Below, in pieces: positions 52,003 through 62,027 of a stretch of DNA of 64,000 nt; within the stretch, counting starts at the first letter, position 1; the number at the start of each line of letters is the position of its first letter. Under the pieces are notes generated by a model, which was given only the letters and a program-made list of their open reading frames with translations, was not told where the DNA came from and did no database searches. The DNA is from Brevibacillus panacihumi W25. GTDB lineage: Bacteria > Bacillota > Bacilli > Brevibacillales > Brevibacillaceae. The translations under genes were made by a program, and so were the position numbers. Location of the stretch: contig NZ_KI629782.1 of assembly GCF_000503775.1 (NCBI RefSeq), positions 1,662,045-1,726,044 on the forward strand, written 5' to 3'.

Positions 52003-52935
52003 CTATTTTTCCTCCTGCAGCTCGAGTGAGTCGAGCACAACCTTGGCGGCCTTGGCAATCAACGCATTATCGTAGGTTGCATCCTGCTCCGTTCGGCTGG
52101 ACAACACAGCCATGACAATCGGAGCCTGATTTGGCGGCCAAATAACGGCGATATCGTTCCTCGTCCCGTAGCTTCCAGCTCCAGTCTTGTCGCCGACTGT
52201 CCAGCCTTCTGGGACGGCTGCTCGAATCAGCTCATCACCCGTCGTATTCCGTTTCAGCCAATCGATGAGAACGTCTTGCTTCTCTGCAGGGAGCACCCCA
52301 TCCACGGTAAAAGCCTTGAGTGTTGTAGCCAGTGCTTTTGGCGTGCTGGTGTCACGGATATCTCCAGGGACAGCTTCGTTGAGATCGGTCTCGTATCGCT
52401 CCGGCTTTGTAATGTGATCCCCAACCTCTTGCAGTACCGTCTCCAAGCCAGCGGGGCCGCCTAATTCCTTCAGCAAGAGATTCCCGGCCGTGTTATCGCT
52501 GTAGCGGATCGCAGCATCGCTGATTTCCCGAAGGGTCATTCCTTTTTCCACATGTTTTTCGGTTACCGGGGAATAGGTGACCAGATCTTCCTTCTTGTAT
52601 GTGATCACTTTATCCAGTTCGTCGAGCGGCTTTTTAAGAAGCAACGCACCTGCGGCTAAAGGCTTGAATGTAGACGTGTAGGCGAACCTCTCGTCTGGTC
52701 GATAGGAAACGGTTCGCCCTGTCTCCGTATCGATGGCGTAAATACCTAGTCGGGCGTCATACTCCTTTTCCAATTGGCCCAACTGTTGGTCTGCATCCAC
52801 TTCTGAAGCCTCCTGCACCACCGTGGCTGCGGACTGGGCATTTGTATCCGGAGAACCCGAGCACCCCGCTGGCGGATACAGGGAGAGTAACAGCAATGGC
52901 ATCGCTAATTTTATTTTTTGTGTAAAAATTTTCAT
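52003..52935 (-). CDS. bla: Class A beta-lactamase
   Basis: 310 residues. It has a signal sequence with a possible lipid Cys (PPAGC, Cys 25; not an ideal lipobox), a Ser/Thr/Ala linker, then STFK (Ser 88), SDN (146-148), the omega-loop ETDLN (Glu 182 corresponds to Ambler Glu166) and KTGA. It hydrolyses penicillins and related drugs outside the cell. It is the first gene of an operon with the MecA-like PBP. A promoter with a BlaI-type dyad lies about 90 bases upstream. Confidence 0.95.
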   Translation of the reverse strand: MKIFTQKIKLAMPLLLLSLYPPAGCSGSPDTNAQSAATVVQEASEVDADQQLGQLEKEYDARLGIYAIDTETGRTVSYRPDERFAYTSTFKPLAAGALLLKKPLDELDKVITYKKEDLVTYSPVTEKHVEKGMTLREISDAAIRYSDNTAGNLLLKELGGPAGLETVLQEVGDHITKPERYETDLNEAVPGDIRDTSTPKALATTLKAFTVDGVLPAEKQDVLIDWLKRNTTGDELIRAAVPEGWTVGDKTGAGSYGTRNDIAVIWPPNQAPIVMAVLSSRTEQDATYDNALIAKAAKVVLDSLELQEEK

Positions 52936-53024
52936 GTTGGATAACCTCTTTCTTTGATGTTGTACTTACAGGAAACAGCTTTCGTCATCACCTTCCCATT
53001 CTATTTGATTACGTTCGTAGTACA

Positions 53025-53053
53025 GTATTACATGTGTAGTCAACTGATGTCAA
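53025..53053 (-). promoter_or_regulatory. bla-PBP operon promoter with BlaI-type dyad
   Basis: On the minus strand TTGACA (plus 53048-53053) and TAATAC (plus 53025-53030) are 17 bases apart. The dyad ATTACATGTGTAGT (53027-53040) overlaps the -10 and spacer; 5 of 7 half-site bases match, and it contains TACA..TGTA as in the blaR1 operator. Confidence 0.75.
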
Positions 53054-53144
53054 CCTCCCCCTTATCGAGACATTGACAGGGCATGACTTTTCACAGTTGT
53101 GGTAAGATAGGGTTGACTTTTGGGAACAGAAAAGAGGGAAAACG

Positions 53145-54434
53145 ATGAAAAATCGTGAACGATCTGCACAACTGCATGAACAGGCCATGGAAGTCATTCT
53201 GGGCGGCGTCAACAGCCCGTCCCGTTCCTTCAAGGCTGTCGGCGGCGGCGCTCCGGTCTCCATGGAGCGTGCACAGGGCGCTTACTTCTGGGATGTAGAC
53301 GGCAATCGATACATAGACTATTTGGCGGCATACGGACCGATCATCACGGGTCACGCACATCCGCATGTGACCCAGGCCATTACCGAAGCCGCGGCGAACG
53401 GCACGCTGTACGGCACGCCTACCCCTTGGGAAATCAAGTTCGCGACGATGATCCGCGAAGCGATTCCCTCGATGGAGCGCATCCGCTTCAACAACTCAGG
53501 AACCGAGGCCGTAATGACCTGCATTCGCGTCGCTCGTGCCTATACCAATCGCGTAAAAGTCATCAAATTCGCGGGCTGCTACCACGGTCACTCTGATCTG
53601 GTTCTGGTAGCGGCGGGCTCTGGTCCGTCCACGCTGGGTATCCCGGACAGTGCCGGCATCCCGCAAAGCATCGCCAATGAAGTGATTACCGTTCCGTTCA
53701 ATGATATCGACGCCTTCGCAGCAGCGATCGAAAAATGGGGCAGCGAGACAGCATGCGTCCTCGTGGAGCCTATCGTCGGCAATTTCGGGATTGTTGAGCC
53801 AAATCCCGGTTTTCTGGAGGAAGTAAACCGCCTTACCCATCAAGCCGGGGCATTGGTTGTGTACGACGAAGTCATTACCGCTTTCCGCTTCTGCTACGGC
53901 GGCGCACAAAACCTGCTTGGCGTCGAGCCGGATTTGACAGCTTTGGGAAAAATCATTGGCGGCGGTCTGCCGATCGGTGCCTACGGCGGACGCCGGGAGA
54001 TCATGGAGCAGGTAGCCCCACTCGGCCCTGCTTACCAGGCCGGGACCATGGCAGGCAATCCAGCCTCGATCCGTGCGGGAATCGCTTGCCTGGAGGTTCT
54101 GGCGCAGCCTGGCGTCTACGAGGAGTTTGAACGCCTCGGAGCCATGCTGGAACAAGGCATCCGCGCCGCAGCCGAAAAACACGGCGCGCAGATTCAGCTC
54201 AACCGCGTCAAAGGCGCTATGGCTGTATACTTTACGGATCAGCCAGTCTACGACTACGACACCGCTCAAAAAGCGGACAGCGAAGTATTCGCCCGCTTCT
54301 TCCGCCTTCTGCTCGACGAAGGCATCTGCATTGCACCATCGAAGTATGAAGCATGGTTTATCACGACCGCTCATACCGAACAGGACATCGCAGACACGAT
54401 TGCGGCAGTCGAACGCTGCTTTGCTGCCTTGTAG
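53145..54434 (+). CDS. hemL: Glutamate-1-semialdehyde 2,1-aminomutase
   Basis: A 429-residue PLP enzyme. It has [15 protein letters not shown] at the start, [32 protein letters not shown] and the PLP Lys in [17 protein letters not shown]. It converts glutamate-1-semialdehyde to 5-aminolevulinate, the first tetrapyrrole. No other hem genes are adjacent, so it may be the second copy found in many Bacillales (GsaB), whose gene lies near ygaF-perR in Bacillus. A TGnTAAGAT extended -10 lies at 53100-53108. Confidence 0.93.
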   Translation: MKNRERSAQLHEQAMEVILGGVNSPSRSFKAVGGGAPVSMERAQGAYFWDVDGNRYIDYLAAYGPIITGHAHPHVTQAITEAAANGTLYGTPTPWEIKFATMIREAIPSMERIRFNNSGTEAVMTCIRVARAYTNRVKVIKFAGCYHGHSDLVLVAAGSGPSTLGIPDSAGIPQSIANEVITVPFNDIDAFAAAIEKWGSETACVLVEPIVGNFGIVEPNPGFLEEVNRLTHQAGALVVYDEVITAFRFCYGGAQNLLGVEPDLTALGKIIGGGLPIGAYGGRREIMEQVAPLGPAYQAGTMAGNPASIRAGIACLEVLAQPGVYEEFERLGAMLEQGIRAAAEKHGAQIQLNRVKGAMAVYFTDQPVYDYDTAQKADSEVFARFFRLLLDEGICIAPSKYEAWFITTAHTEQDIADTIAAVERCFAAL

Positions 54435-54528
54435 TCATCTGGAAAAGATTTCGCCGGTCGGAGAGCTGCTGTTGCGGACATACTAGGAATGTTCGTTTTC
54501 CATAATTGCGGTTCCGAGGGGGAGCTTT

Positions 54529-54669
54529 ATGTCTAAAGGCGAAAACACCTATCCAAAAGCACCTGAAAAAACGATGGATCCCAAGATGAGTTCCAAAATG
54601 ATGGAGGTCGTGGGCTTCCAGAATCCGCGAAAAACCGAACATCACAAAACACAAAATCACGACCGCTAA
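54529..54669 (+). CDS. Small basic hydrophilic protein (46 residues)
   Basis: Starts ATG 54529 after GGGGGAG. The product is MSKGENTYPKAPEKTMDPKM and a further 26 residues ending KTQNHDR: hydrophilic, Lys- and His-rich, no membrane segment. It is followed 11 bases later by a strong terminator, which supports a real transcription unit after hemL. I do not recognise a family. Confidence 0.6.
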   Translation: MSKGENTYPKAPEKTMDPKMSSKMMEVVGFQNPRKTEHHKTQNHDR

Positions 54670-54680
54670 ACCGCAAAGAC

Positions 54681-54727
54681 GGACGTACTCACCATCTGGT
54701 AAATGGTGGGATACGTCCTCTTTTTTT
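54681..54727 (+). terminator. Terminator after the small basic protein gene
   Basis: GGACGTA and CACCAT pair with ATGGTG and TACGTCC, followed by a run of seven T. Confidence 0.9.
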
Positions 54728-54890
54728 ATTGATTATTCAAGTGTCCTGATCGACAAAAAACATTTTATTAAAAGGGAAGCGCTTTCAGTCACAAAATTGC
54801 CGTTTCACTTTCTTGTGCAGATTCCTTGTTCGTGTTATTCTGGATTCCTACATTATTTAGAAGTTTCAGAATTCTTTTTGTAGGAGGTGG

Positions 54891-54908
54891 ATGGTCAGCT
54901 TCGACTGA
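54891..54908 (+). other. Five-codon leader ORF upstream of glutamate synthase
   Basis: AGGAGG (54882-54887) is placed for an ATG at 54891, which reads MVSFD then TGA at 54906-54908. The glutamate synthase frame has no comparable ribosome site of its own. This suggests reinitiation after a mini-ORF. Confidence 0.45.
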
Positions 54909-54916
54909 CCGAAATC

Positions 54917-57900
54917 ATGCTAAACAGAGAAAAAAAAGAAACCATGGAAACCTTTCGCAATTTCCACCATATTGAACACGATAGCTGCGGCATCATCTGT
55001 ATCGTCGAAAAAAGCGGTACGCCGACGCGCCACAACCTCAACGAGACTATTCGCTCTTTGATCCAGATGGAACACCGCTCTGGTTTTATCGATGGCGAAG
55101 GTGACGGATGCGGTATCTTGACCGACATCCCTCGTGCACTCTGGGCCGACTATTTGCAAGAAGCAGGTCTGGACAGCGCCTTGAGCGTGGATCCGCGCTT
55201 TGCGGTTGCCCATTTGTTCGTCCCTCGCAACGGACACGATCCCCAGCAGGTGCAGCAGCAGATACGCACTCTTTTTGCCCAAAACGACATTGCCATCCTG
55301 CTGGAGCGTGAAAATTGTGTAGATTCGCAGGTATTGGGCAATAACGGCAAACGAGATGAGCCGATCTTCTGGCAGCTTGCCCTTTTGGCTCCAGAGGGAT
55401 TGACGGATGCCGACTATGCCAGCCGCCTGTTTGAGGTTCATACGTCGATCGAATCGGCTTATCATGTCCACGTGGCTTCCTTGAGTCCGTATACAAGCGC
55501 CTACAAAGTGATGGGTGCAGCCAATATATTGCCTCTTTACTTCCGTGATTTGGCAGATGAACGCTTCCTCTCCGCAGTAACGATTGGCCACAACCGCTAC
55601 TCCACCAATACCTTGTCCAACTTTTTCCGCGTTCAACCGTTTTCATTGCTCGGACACAATGGAGAGATCAATACGATCAGCAAGCTGGAGGAAGAAGCCC
55701 AGATGCTGGGCGTGCCGCTCGTCGATGGCGGGAGTGATTCGCAGAACCTGAACCGGACGATCGAAACCTTTATCCACCGTTATGGCCTCAGCCTGTTTGA
55801 AGCGATGGAAGTGGTGTTCCCGCCGATTCATCATGAAATGAAGCATCTCCCTGCACATCTGCAGGATCTCTATGTCTATCTGCGTCAGGCTTGGGGTCAT
55901 TTTGCCCAGGGTCCTGCGGGTATCGTCTCCCGTCATGCTGACGAGTGCGTCTTCAGCGTCGATGCGCTCGGTCTGCGTCCGCTCTGGATGGTGGAAGGGC
56001 CGACCTCCCTGTACTTCTCTTCTGAGCAAGGCGTCATCCTGGCGAACGAGATGGCAAGTGAGCCCAAATCGCTGGCGCCGGGAGAAAAAGTAGGCGTGCG
56101 GCTGCATAAGGGCAAGGATGTCGAAATCATCCTGCATCATCAGCTTCAAGAGACGGTTTACGAGCGTTTTACACAGAAAATCCAGGCAGAAGGAGCCAGT
56201 CAGCATCTGCATTATTCCTACAAACTGGAATCTCTGGCTCCCGAGCCTGATGCGGCAGCTCCTACTTCCTCCATCTACAGTGCATTCGGCTGGGATCGCG
56301 AGCAGGTGCAATTGGTAGAACAGATGGCTTCCAACGGAGCCGAGCCAATCCGCTCACTGGGTCATGACGGACCGCTTGGCGCTCTTTCCAAAGAGCGGCA
56401 AAACTTGGCTGACTACATGAAAGAAAGTGTTGCCGTCGTAACCAATCCGGCCATCGACCGGGACCGTGAGATGGAGCATTTCTCTACTCGCGTCGTGATC
56501 GGTTCTCGCGTGCCTTTGTCCAGCCGTGACGGGAGCGGAATGCGGATGGAGCTTCCTTCCCCGCTGCTCATGGAGGGCAAATCCTTGCAGGAAGCCGCGA
56601 AAAAACAGGGAACCTACTCGCTGGAGCAAGTCATTCACTATTTCCATAACCATCCGCAAAGCATCGCGATTCTGTCCACGTATTTCACAAAGGAAGACGG
56701 CCTTCAGGCAGGTTTGGACAGGCTGCGCGAATCGGCTTTGCATGCAGTGAAAAACGGAGCCATTCTGCTGATTTTGGATGATACGGACACCCATCGCGAA
56801 GGGAAATACTGGTTCGACCCGTTGCTTGCCATAAGCACCGTAGATCAAGCGTTGAAAGCGGCATTTGACGAGCAAGGCAGCAGCCTAAGACGCAGGGCAA
56901 GCATTCTGTTGCGCAGTGGTGCCATTCGCTCCTTGCACGATCTGGCTCTCTCCATTGGTTCTGGTGCGGACGCGGTATCCCCTTATCTGATGTTTGCGAC
57001 CGCATTCGCCAAGGACGGAGAAGTATCGGCTGTCAATCTCTACTCCGCCCTGAACAAAGGGCTGGAAAAAGTGACCTCGACCATCGGCATTCACGAGCTG
57101 CGCGGGTACGGCAAGCTGTTCTCCTCGATCGGACTGCGCCAGAATGTCGCTCAATCTTTGGGAATCGTCAACTTCTGCGGCTCTGAGGACGCAGGACTTT
57201 CCTTCGCGGATCTTGAGGCGGACAGTTGGCAACGCTATCAAGACTACGCCGACGATTCGGCACGCGAGTCCAAGACCTTCCACATCTTCCCGCGCCTGTG
57301 GAAAGCAATCGGGCAGATGGCGGCAGGAGATATTCCGTACTCCGACTACGCGCTGAAGGTAGAGGAGAACGAGCGTGAGAATCCGATCTCGATTCGCCAC
57401 GTCGCCGATTTTGCTTTTGATCAAGCGCAGAAAAAAGCCGACCCGCAGCAGGTAGATTTGAGCGTAGGCAATCACTCCTTGCCGTTCCTCATCTCCTCGA
57501 TGTCGTTTGGCTCGCAGAACGAGACGGCATTCCGCGCCTATCCGGAAGCGGCAGATCAACTCAACATGATCTGCATGAACGGTGAAGGCGGAGAGATCAA
57601 GGATATGCTGGGCCGTTACCGCCATACGCGCGGAATCCAGGTCGCGTCAGGACGTTTTGGGATCAATGTAGAGCTGGCCAACGCCGCCTATCTTCTGGAG
57701 ATCAAGATCGGGCAAGGCGCGAAGCCGGGCGAAGGCGGTCACCTCCCAGGCTCCAAGGTAACAGCCAAAATTGCGGCTGCCCGTAATGCAACAGTCGGCT
57801 CAGACTTGATTTCGCCATCCAACAACCACGACATTTACTCGATTGAAGACTTGGCTCAGATGATTACCGAGCTCAAGACCGCGAATGATAAGGCGAAAAT

Positions 57901-59452
57901 CTGCGTCAAGGTGCCAATCGTGCCCAACATCGGAACCATCGCAGTCGGTGTCGCCAAGGCAGGCGCTGACTTCATCACGCTATCCGGCTTTGACGGCGGT
58001 ACGGGTGCCGCCCGTGTCCATGCCTTGCAGCACGTCGGTTTGCCTGCGGAGATCGGAGTGAAAGCGGCTCATAACGCCCTCCTGGAAGCAGGCTTGCGCG
58101 ACAAGGTGGAGCTGTGGGCAGACGGCGGCGTGAGAAGTGCTGCTGATGTGGTGAAATTGATGCTGTTAGGAGCCAACCGAATCGGTTTCGGCACCCTGGC
58201 GATGATCGCCGTAGGTTGTACGACCTGCCGCGGCTGCCATCTGGACACCTGCCATGTAGGGATCGCCACCCAGATCGATTCGCTGGAGGAAGCGCATGAA
58301 AAAGGCTTGCGCCGATTTGTCCCTCGCCAGACGGACCTGGCTGTATCCGGCCTGAAAACCTTCTTCACCCTGTTTGGCGAAGAGGTGCGCCGCATCACGG
58401 CAGAGCTGGGCTTTACCCGCACGCAGGATCTGGTCGGACGCTCCGATCTTTTGGTGCAGACCCGTTTGCAGGAAAAAATCGATCTGACTTCCCTGCTGGC
58501 CGTACACCCGCTGTACAAGGCAGGCAGCGTCTCCACAGCGACAGAAGCAGCAGAGGAGCGTGTTCTGGTAGCCGCCGGTTCGGCAACCGCCGTAAGCGAT
58601 TCCCGCTACTTCAGTCCAGATCGCCCGATCAAGCAGACCTTTACCAGCATCCTGTCGGGAGAGCGTGTACTCGGCAGCCGCTGGGCTGGGGCACGAGTGG
58701 AAAATCACCTGGACGGCAGCTATTCCAGCTTGCCGGAGGTATCCCTAGACTTCGTGGCAGGAAGTGTCCCAGGCAATGGGCTGGCAGCCTATAACGTCGC
58801 AGGCGTCAATATCCGCGTCGAAGGCGGAGCGCAGGATGGCGTCGGCAAAACCAGCTTCGGCGGTCGGGTCTCCATCCTGAAAGCGAAAGGCTTAAACGGA
58901 ACCTACGTCAACGGGTCCGTCGGGAAAAGCTTCTGCTACGGTGCGCAAAAAGGCTTGTTCATCGTACAGGGAAATGCCGATTCCCGCGCCTGCATCCGTC
59001 TCTCCGGCGCCGATGTGGTATTCGGCGGCGAAATCACCCAGCCGATTCGTGACGAGCTAGGCGGCATCGGGGCTCGCGCCAACCTGAAAGGCTTTGCCTT
59101 CGAGTACATGACTAATGGCCGGGCTGTCGTGCTGGGCGATCCAGGCCCTTGGATTTGTGCAGGGATGACCGGCGGAGTGGTCTACGTCAAGCTGAACCCG
59201 GAAATGGGCTTTGATAAGGCTGCTTTGGAGCGCCGCATCGCAAAAGGCGCAAAGGTATTCCTCTACCAGCTGGATGAGCAGGGTCAAAACGATGTAGCAG
59301 AGCTGCTCGGCGCTTACAAGGAAGAGCTCCTCGCCACAGAACAGTACGAGACTGCAAGCCGCGTCCAGCAATGGATTGACGATGCTGCGTCCCACTTCAT
59401 CATGATCACGCCGAAGAAAGAACAGGCTGATCCGTCTGTGTCGACTGAGTAA
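54917..59452 (+). CDS. gltB: Glutamate synthase large subunit (GltB type)
   Basis: About 1511 residues. Near the N-terminus HDSCGI supplies the class II amidotransferase Cys. Then come HNRYSTNT, the central and FMN domains (SMSFGSQNETAFRA, GRFGINVELANAAYLLEIKIGQGAKPG as seen), the Fe-S motif CTTCRGCHLDTCHVG and a C-terminal GXGXG beta-helix. It makes glutamate from glutamine and 2-oxoglutarate. No gltD lies in the window, so the electron-donor subunit is encoded elsewhere, or the protein is a GltB-related variant. Start is uncertain: ATG 54917, ATG 54944 or GTG 54887; only the last is near AGGAGG, and it overlaps it. Confidence 0.9.
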   Translation: MLNREKKETMETFRNFHHIEHDSCGIICIVEKSGTPTRHNLNETIRSLIQMEHRSGFIDGEGDGCGILTDIPRALWADYLQEAGLDSALSVDPRFAVAHLFVPRNGHDPQQVQQQIRTLFAQNDIAILLERENCVDSQVLGNNGKRDEPIFWQLALLAPEGLTDADYASRLFEVHTSIESAYHVHVASLSPYTSAYKVMGAANILPLYFRDLADERFLSAVTIGHNRYSTNTLSNFFRVQPFSLLGHNGEINTISKLEEEAQMLGVPLVDGGSDSQNLNRTIETFIHRYGLSLFEAMEVVFPPIHHEMKHLPAHLQDLYVYLRQAWGHFAQGPAGIVSRHADECVFSVDALGLRPLWMVEGPTSLYFSSEQGVILANEMASEPKSLAPGEKVGVRLHKGKDVEIILHHQLQETVYERFTQKIQAEGASQHLHYSYKLESLAPEPDAAAPTSSIYSAFGWDREQVQLVEQMASNGAEPIRSLGHDGPLGALSKERQNLADYMKESVAVVTNPAIDRDREMEHFSTRVVIGSRVPLSSRDGSGMRMELPSPLLMEGKSLQEAAKKQGTYSLEQVIHYFHNHPQSIAILSTYFTKEDGLQAGLDRLRESALHAVKNGAILLILDDTDTHREGKYWFDPLLAISTVDQALKAAFDEQGSSLRRRASILLRSGAIRSLHDLALSIGSGADAVSPYLMFATAFAKDGEVSAVNLYSALNKGLEKVTSTIGIHELRGYGKLFSSIGLRQNVAQSLGIVNFCGSEDAGLSFADLEADSWQRYQDYADDSARESKTFHIFPRLWKAIGQMAAGDIPYSDYALKVEENERENPISIRHVADFAFDQAQKKADPQQVDLSVGNHSLPFLISSMSFGSQNETAFRAYPEAADQLNMICMNGEGGEIKDMLGRYRHTRGIQVASGRFGINVELANAAYLLEIKIGQGAKPGEGGHLPGSKVTAKIAAARNATVGSDLISPSNNHDIYSIEDLAQMITELKTANDKAKICVKVPIVPNIGTIAVGVAKAGADFITLSGFDGGTGAARVHALQHVGLPAEIGVKAAHNALLEAGLRDKVELWADGGVRSAADVVKLMLLGANRIGFGTLAMIAVGCTTCRGCHLDTCHVGIATQIDSLEEAHEKGLRRFVPRQTDLAVSGLKTFFTLFGEEVRRITAELGFTRTQDLVGRSDLLVQTRLQEKIDLTSLLAVHPLYKAGSVSTATEAAEERVLVAAGSATAVSDSRYFSPDRPIKQTFTSILSGERVLGSRWAGARVENHLDGSYSSLPEVSLDFVAGSVPGNGLAAYNVAGVNIRVEGGAQDGVGKTSFGGRVSILKAKGLNGTYVNGSVGKSFCYGAQKGLFIVQGNADSRACIRLSGADVVFGGEITQPIRDELGGIGARANLKGFAFEYMTNGRAVVLGDPGPWICAGMTGGVVYVKLNPEMGFDKAALERRIAKGAKVFLYQLDEQGQNDVAELLGAYKEELLATEQYETASRVQQWIDDAASHFIMITPKKEQADPSVSTE

Positions 59453-59468
59453 GAATAGGATAAAAGAA

Positions 59469-59517
59469 AACAGCGGCGGACTAGGACGTGAAAGTGTCCT
59501 GGACTGCCGCTGTTTTT
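59469..59517 (+). terminator. Terminator of gltB
   Basis: AACAGCGGC pairs with GCCGCTGTT with an inner AGGAC/GTCCT stem, followed by TTTTT. Confidence 0.9.
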
Positions 59518-59554
59518 GCTTGCTCTCTCCTGGAATCAAGGGTTTTACCGATTC

Positions 59555-61246
59555 CTAGGAGTTGAATGTGTCCATGCCTTTAAGAATTTTGGTGTGAGGC
59601 AAAATGGGAGCCGTGCACATGATTTCCACCACCGAGGTTGTTCGCGAAGACAGAGCGTCGCGAATGCTTTGTTCCAGTTCTTCAGGCTTGCTCACCCGAA
59701 CGGATTGTGCCCCACACGCTTTCGCTAGAGCCGTATAATCCGGATTGGGAATTTGGGAACCAAGCGTGTGTAATCCTTCTACCATCATTCTGTTTTTTTC
59801 CATCGCATAGGACTGGTTATTCATGATGATCAATGTGAGCGGCAGATTATAGGCAACTGCGGTGATCAGCTCGATGATGGAGTATGCCACCCCGCCATCA
59901 CCAGCTACGCTTACCACCTGACGGTCCGGCTTAGCCAGCTGGCAAGCGATTCCCGCTGGCAAGCCAAAGCCAAGTGTCCGCCACGTCCCAGAGATGATCA
60001 GCTTCTGGTGCTTATACTGAAAAATCCGTTCAAACCAGACAGTGTGGTCCCCTACATCAATGGAGATGATCGCATCTTCGGCGACGCATTTTTGCAGGAC
60101 AGAGACAGCGTAAGCGGGAGAGATGGCATCAGTCGGGGACTCCACCTTCGACTCTTGCTGGATTCTTTTGTTCCACTCCATTTTTTTCTCCGCGATCTCA
60201 GACAGATACTGTTCGTTTTGCTTTTGCTGCACGATCGGGATGAGCTGAGATAAAGCCTTTGACATCTCTCCGACCACAGGTGCTGCTACCGGGCAGCTGG
60301 CACCGATATTTTCGGCCTTAGCGTCGATTTGAACCATTTGAATCGTCTGTGGCACATAATCCGCAGGCCACCAGGTTGCCCCGAGCACAATGCAAAGATC
60401 TGCCTTTTCCAATAGCTCCCGCGATATTTCCGTACCCGCATGACCGAGACCACCCACAAACAACGAATGATCATTGGGAACAAAGCTTTTCGCCGGCATG
60501 GTTGCCATCAGCGGCGCCTGAATCTTCTCCGCAAATTGAAGGGCGTAGTACTGCGCGTTTTCGATGCCGCGACCTGCTAAAATCACCGGACGCTTCGCCT
60601 TGTCTATCAGTTGTGCCGCCTTTTGTATTTGTTCAGGGCTGGGCATCTGTGGCCCTGCTTTTACCGGCAAAGGAAAGAAGCCCCCTGAAACCGGAAGCTG
60701 CCAAATCTCCTTTGGTATGGAAAGATGGGCTACACCGCCTTTATTCAGCGCTGTCTTCACTGCTTTGTTCAGCAGCTTTGGAAAACCATGACTATCGGCG
60801 ACCAATGAACTGAAATCAGCAAGCGGTTGAATGAATAGCTGCTGGTCAATATCTTGCACGCCACCCAAGCCGATTTCTGTGCTTTGTACTTGTCCGCTAA
60901 CCACCAATACAGGTACGCGATCCGCCCAGGCATCACCCAATCCATTGATGATCGAGGCCAAACCGGGTCCGCTCGTGCAGGTACAGACCGCCAGCTTTCC
61001 GGTCAGCTTCGCTTCTGCGGACGCCATCAGCGCTGCGTTCGTCTCATGACGGCATGCGATATATGTAATCTTTTTTTGTTTTCCCAATTCATCGAGCAAG
61101 TACAGATTCGCATCTCCAATCACACCGTACACCCGCTCCACTCCCCAGAGTGTAAGCTGTTGTACGAAATGCTGGGCGACATTCCGTGTCATGGCATCGT
61201 GCCGAACCTCGCTTGTTTTCGCTTCTTTTTGCGCTACCGCGTGCAT
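59555..61246 (-). CDS. Thiamine-diphosphate enzyme, pyruvate oxidase/acetolactate synthase type
   Basis: About 563 residues. The N-terminal TPP domain has VYGVIGDANLYLLDEL and the activating Glu in CRHETNAALMA. The central domain is FAD/ADP-like, and the C-terminal domain has SVAGDGGVAYSI through LIIMNNQSYAME, the GDG..NN ThDP-Mg motif. It resembles YdaP-type pyruvate oxidases of Bacillus more than biosynthetic IlvB. Its product from pyruvate could be acetate or acetolactate; not decidable here. The ATG at 61246 is 9 bases after AAAGGA. It is convergent with gltB. Confidence 0.88.
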   Translation of the reverse strand: MHAVAQKEAKTSEVRHDAMTRNVAQHFVQQLTLWGVERVYGVIGDANLYLLDELGKQKKITYIACRHETNAALMASAEAKLTGKLAVCTCTSGPGLASIINGLGDAWADRVPVLVVSGQVQSTEIGLGGVQDIDQQLFIQPLADFSSLVADSHGFPKLLNKAVKTALNKGGVAHLSIPKEIWQLPVSGGFFPLPVKAGPQMPSPEQIQKAAQLIDKAKRPVILAGRGIENAQYYALQFAEKIQAPLMATMPAKSFVPNDHSLFVGGLGHAGTEISRELLEKADLCIVLGATWWPADYVPQTIQMVQIDAKAENIGASCPVAAPVVGEMSKALSQLIPIVQQKQNEQYLSEIAEKKMEWNKRIQQESKVESPTDAISPAYAVSVLQKCVAEDAIISIDVGDHTVWFERIFQYKHQKLIISGTWRTLGFGLPAGIACQLAKPDRQVVSVAGDGGVAYSIIELITAVAYNLPLTLIIMNNQSYAMEKNRMMVEGLHTLGSQIPNPDYTALAKACGAQSVRVSKPEELEQSIRDALSSRTTSVVEIMCTAPILPHTKILKGMDTFNS

Positions 61247-61392
61247 TTTCACCATTCCTTTCCCCGCTTACTATAAGGAATGGCAATAGATTTTATACTC
61301 GAAGTCAAATACCTTTCTTTGTTGATTATCATGTAGAAAAGGCATCTCCATATATTCATATAAAGTCGCATAGATTCAAAAGGAGGACAGAG

Positions 61393-61956
61393 ATGGTCCT
61401 GAGATTTGAAACAGATCGATTATTGATTCGACTCTTCGAACAATCCGATGCCAAAGTGGTTCAAGTGTTAGCTGGGGACGAAAAAGTAGCACGCACAACC
61501 CTCTCCATTCCGCATCCTTACCCCGATGGAGCGGCAGAGAAATGGATTGAGAGCACTCATCAATCCGTCGAAAAAGGAGATAGCTATACTTTTGCTTTAG
61601 TAAAAAAAGAAGACCAAGAGTTAATTGGATGTATGCTCCTGGATGTTACAAAAAATCATCTGCGTGCCGAGCTGGGCTATTGGCTGGGTCATCCTTTTTG
61701 GGGACAAGGCTTTGCAACAGAAGCTGCCAAGAAAATGGTTGCATTTGGATTTGAAGATTTGGGACTAAACCGCATTTTCGCAGCTGCGATGACCAAAAAC
61801 CCTGGCTCTTGCAAGGTGATGAAGAAAATCGGGATGAAACACGAGGGCACTTTTCCCCAGCATGTATGGAAGTGGGGAAGCTTTGAGGATATAGAGCTTT
61901 ATGGAATGGTCAAATCTGATTATGGTAAAGCTTTGCAAGCTTGCGGGGATGAATAG
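61393..61956 (+). CDS. GNAT N-acetyltransferase (RimJ/RimL-like)
   Basis: 187 residues from ATG 61393 with AGGAGG 6 bases upstream. GNAT motifs visible are FETDRLLIRLFEQSD (start), ELGYWLGHPFWGQGFATEA (acetyl-CoA loop) and NRIFAAAMTKNPGSCKVMKKIGM. It acetylates an amino group on a protein terminus or small molecule; the substrate is not evident. Single gene, divergent from the TPP enzyme. Confidence 0.9.
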   Translation: MVLRFETDRLLIRLFEQSDAKVVQVLAGDEKVARTTLSIPHPYPDGAAEKWIESTHQSVEKGDSYTFALVKKEDQELIGCMLLDVTKNHLRAELGYWLGHPFWGQGFATEAAKKMVAFGFEDLGLNRIFAAAMTKNPGSCKVMKKIGMKHEGTFPQHVWKWGSFEDIELYGMVKSDYGKALQACGDE

Positions 61957-61964
61957 GTTATAAA

Positions 61965-62014
61965 AAGTGGCAGCTTCGAATGGATGTTCCATGTTCCCAA
62001 ACTGCTACTTGTTA
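61965..62014. terminator. Hairpin between convergent GNAT and membrane-protein genes
   Basis: AAGTGGCAG (61965-61973) pairs with CTGCTACTT (62002-62010) with one G-T pair. U runs are weak. Confidence 0.4.
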
Positions 62015-62027
62015 TTGCATCCTCCTT

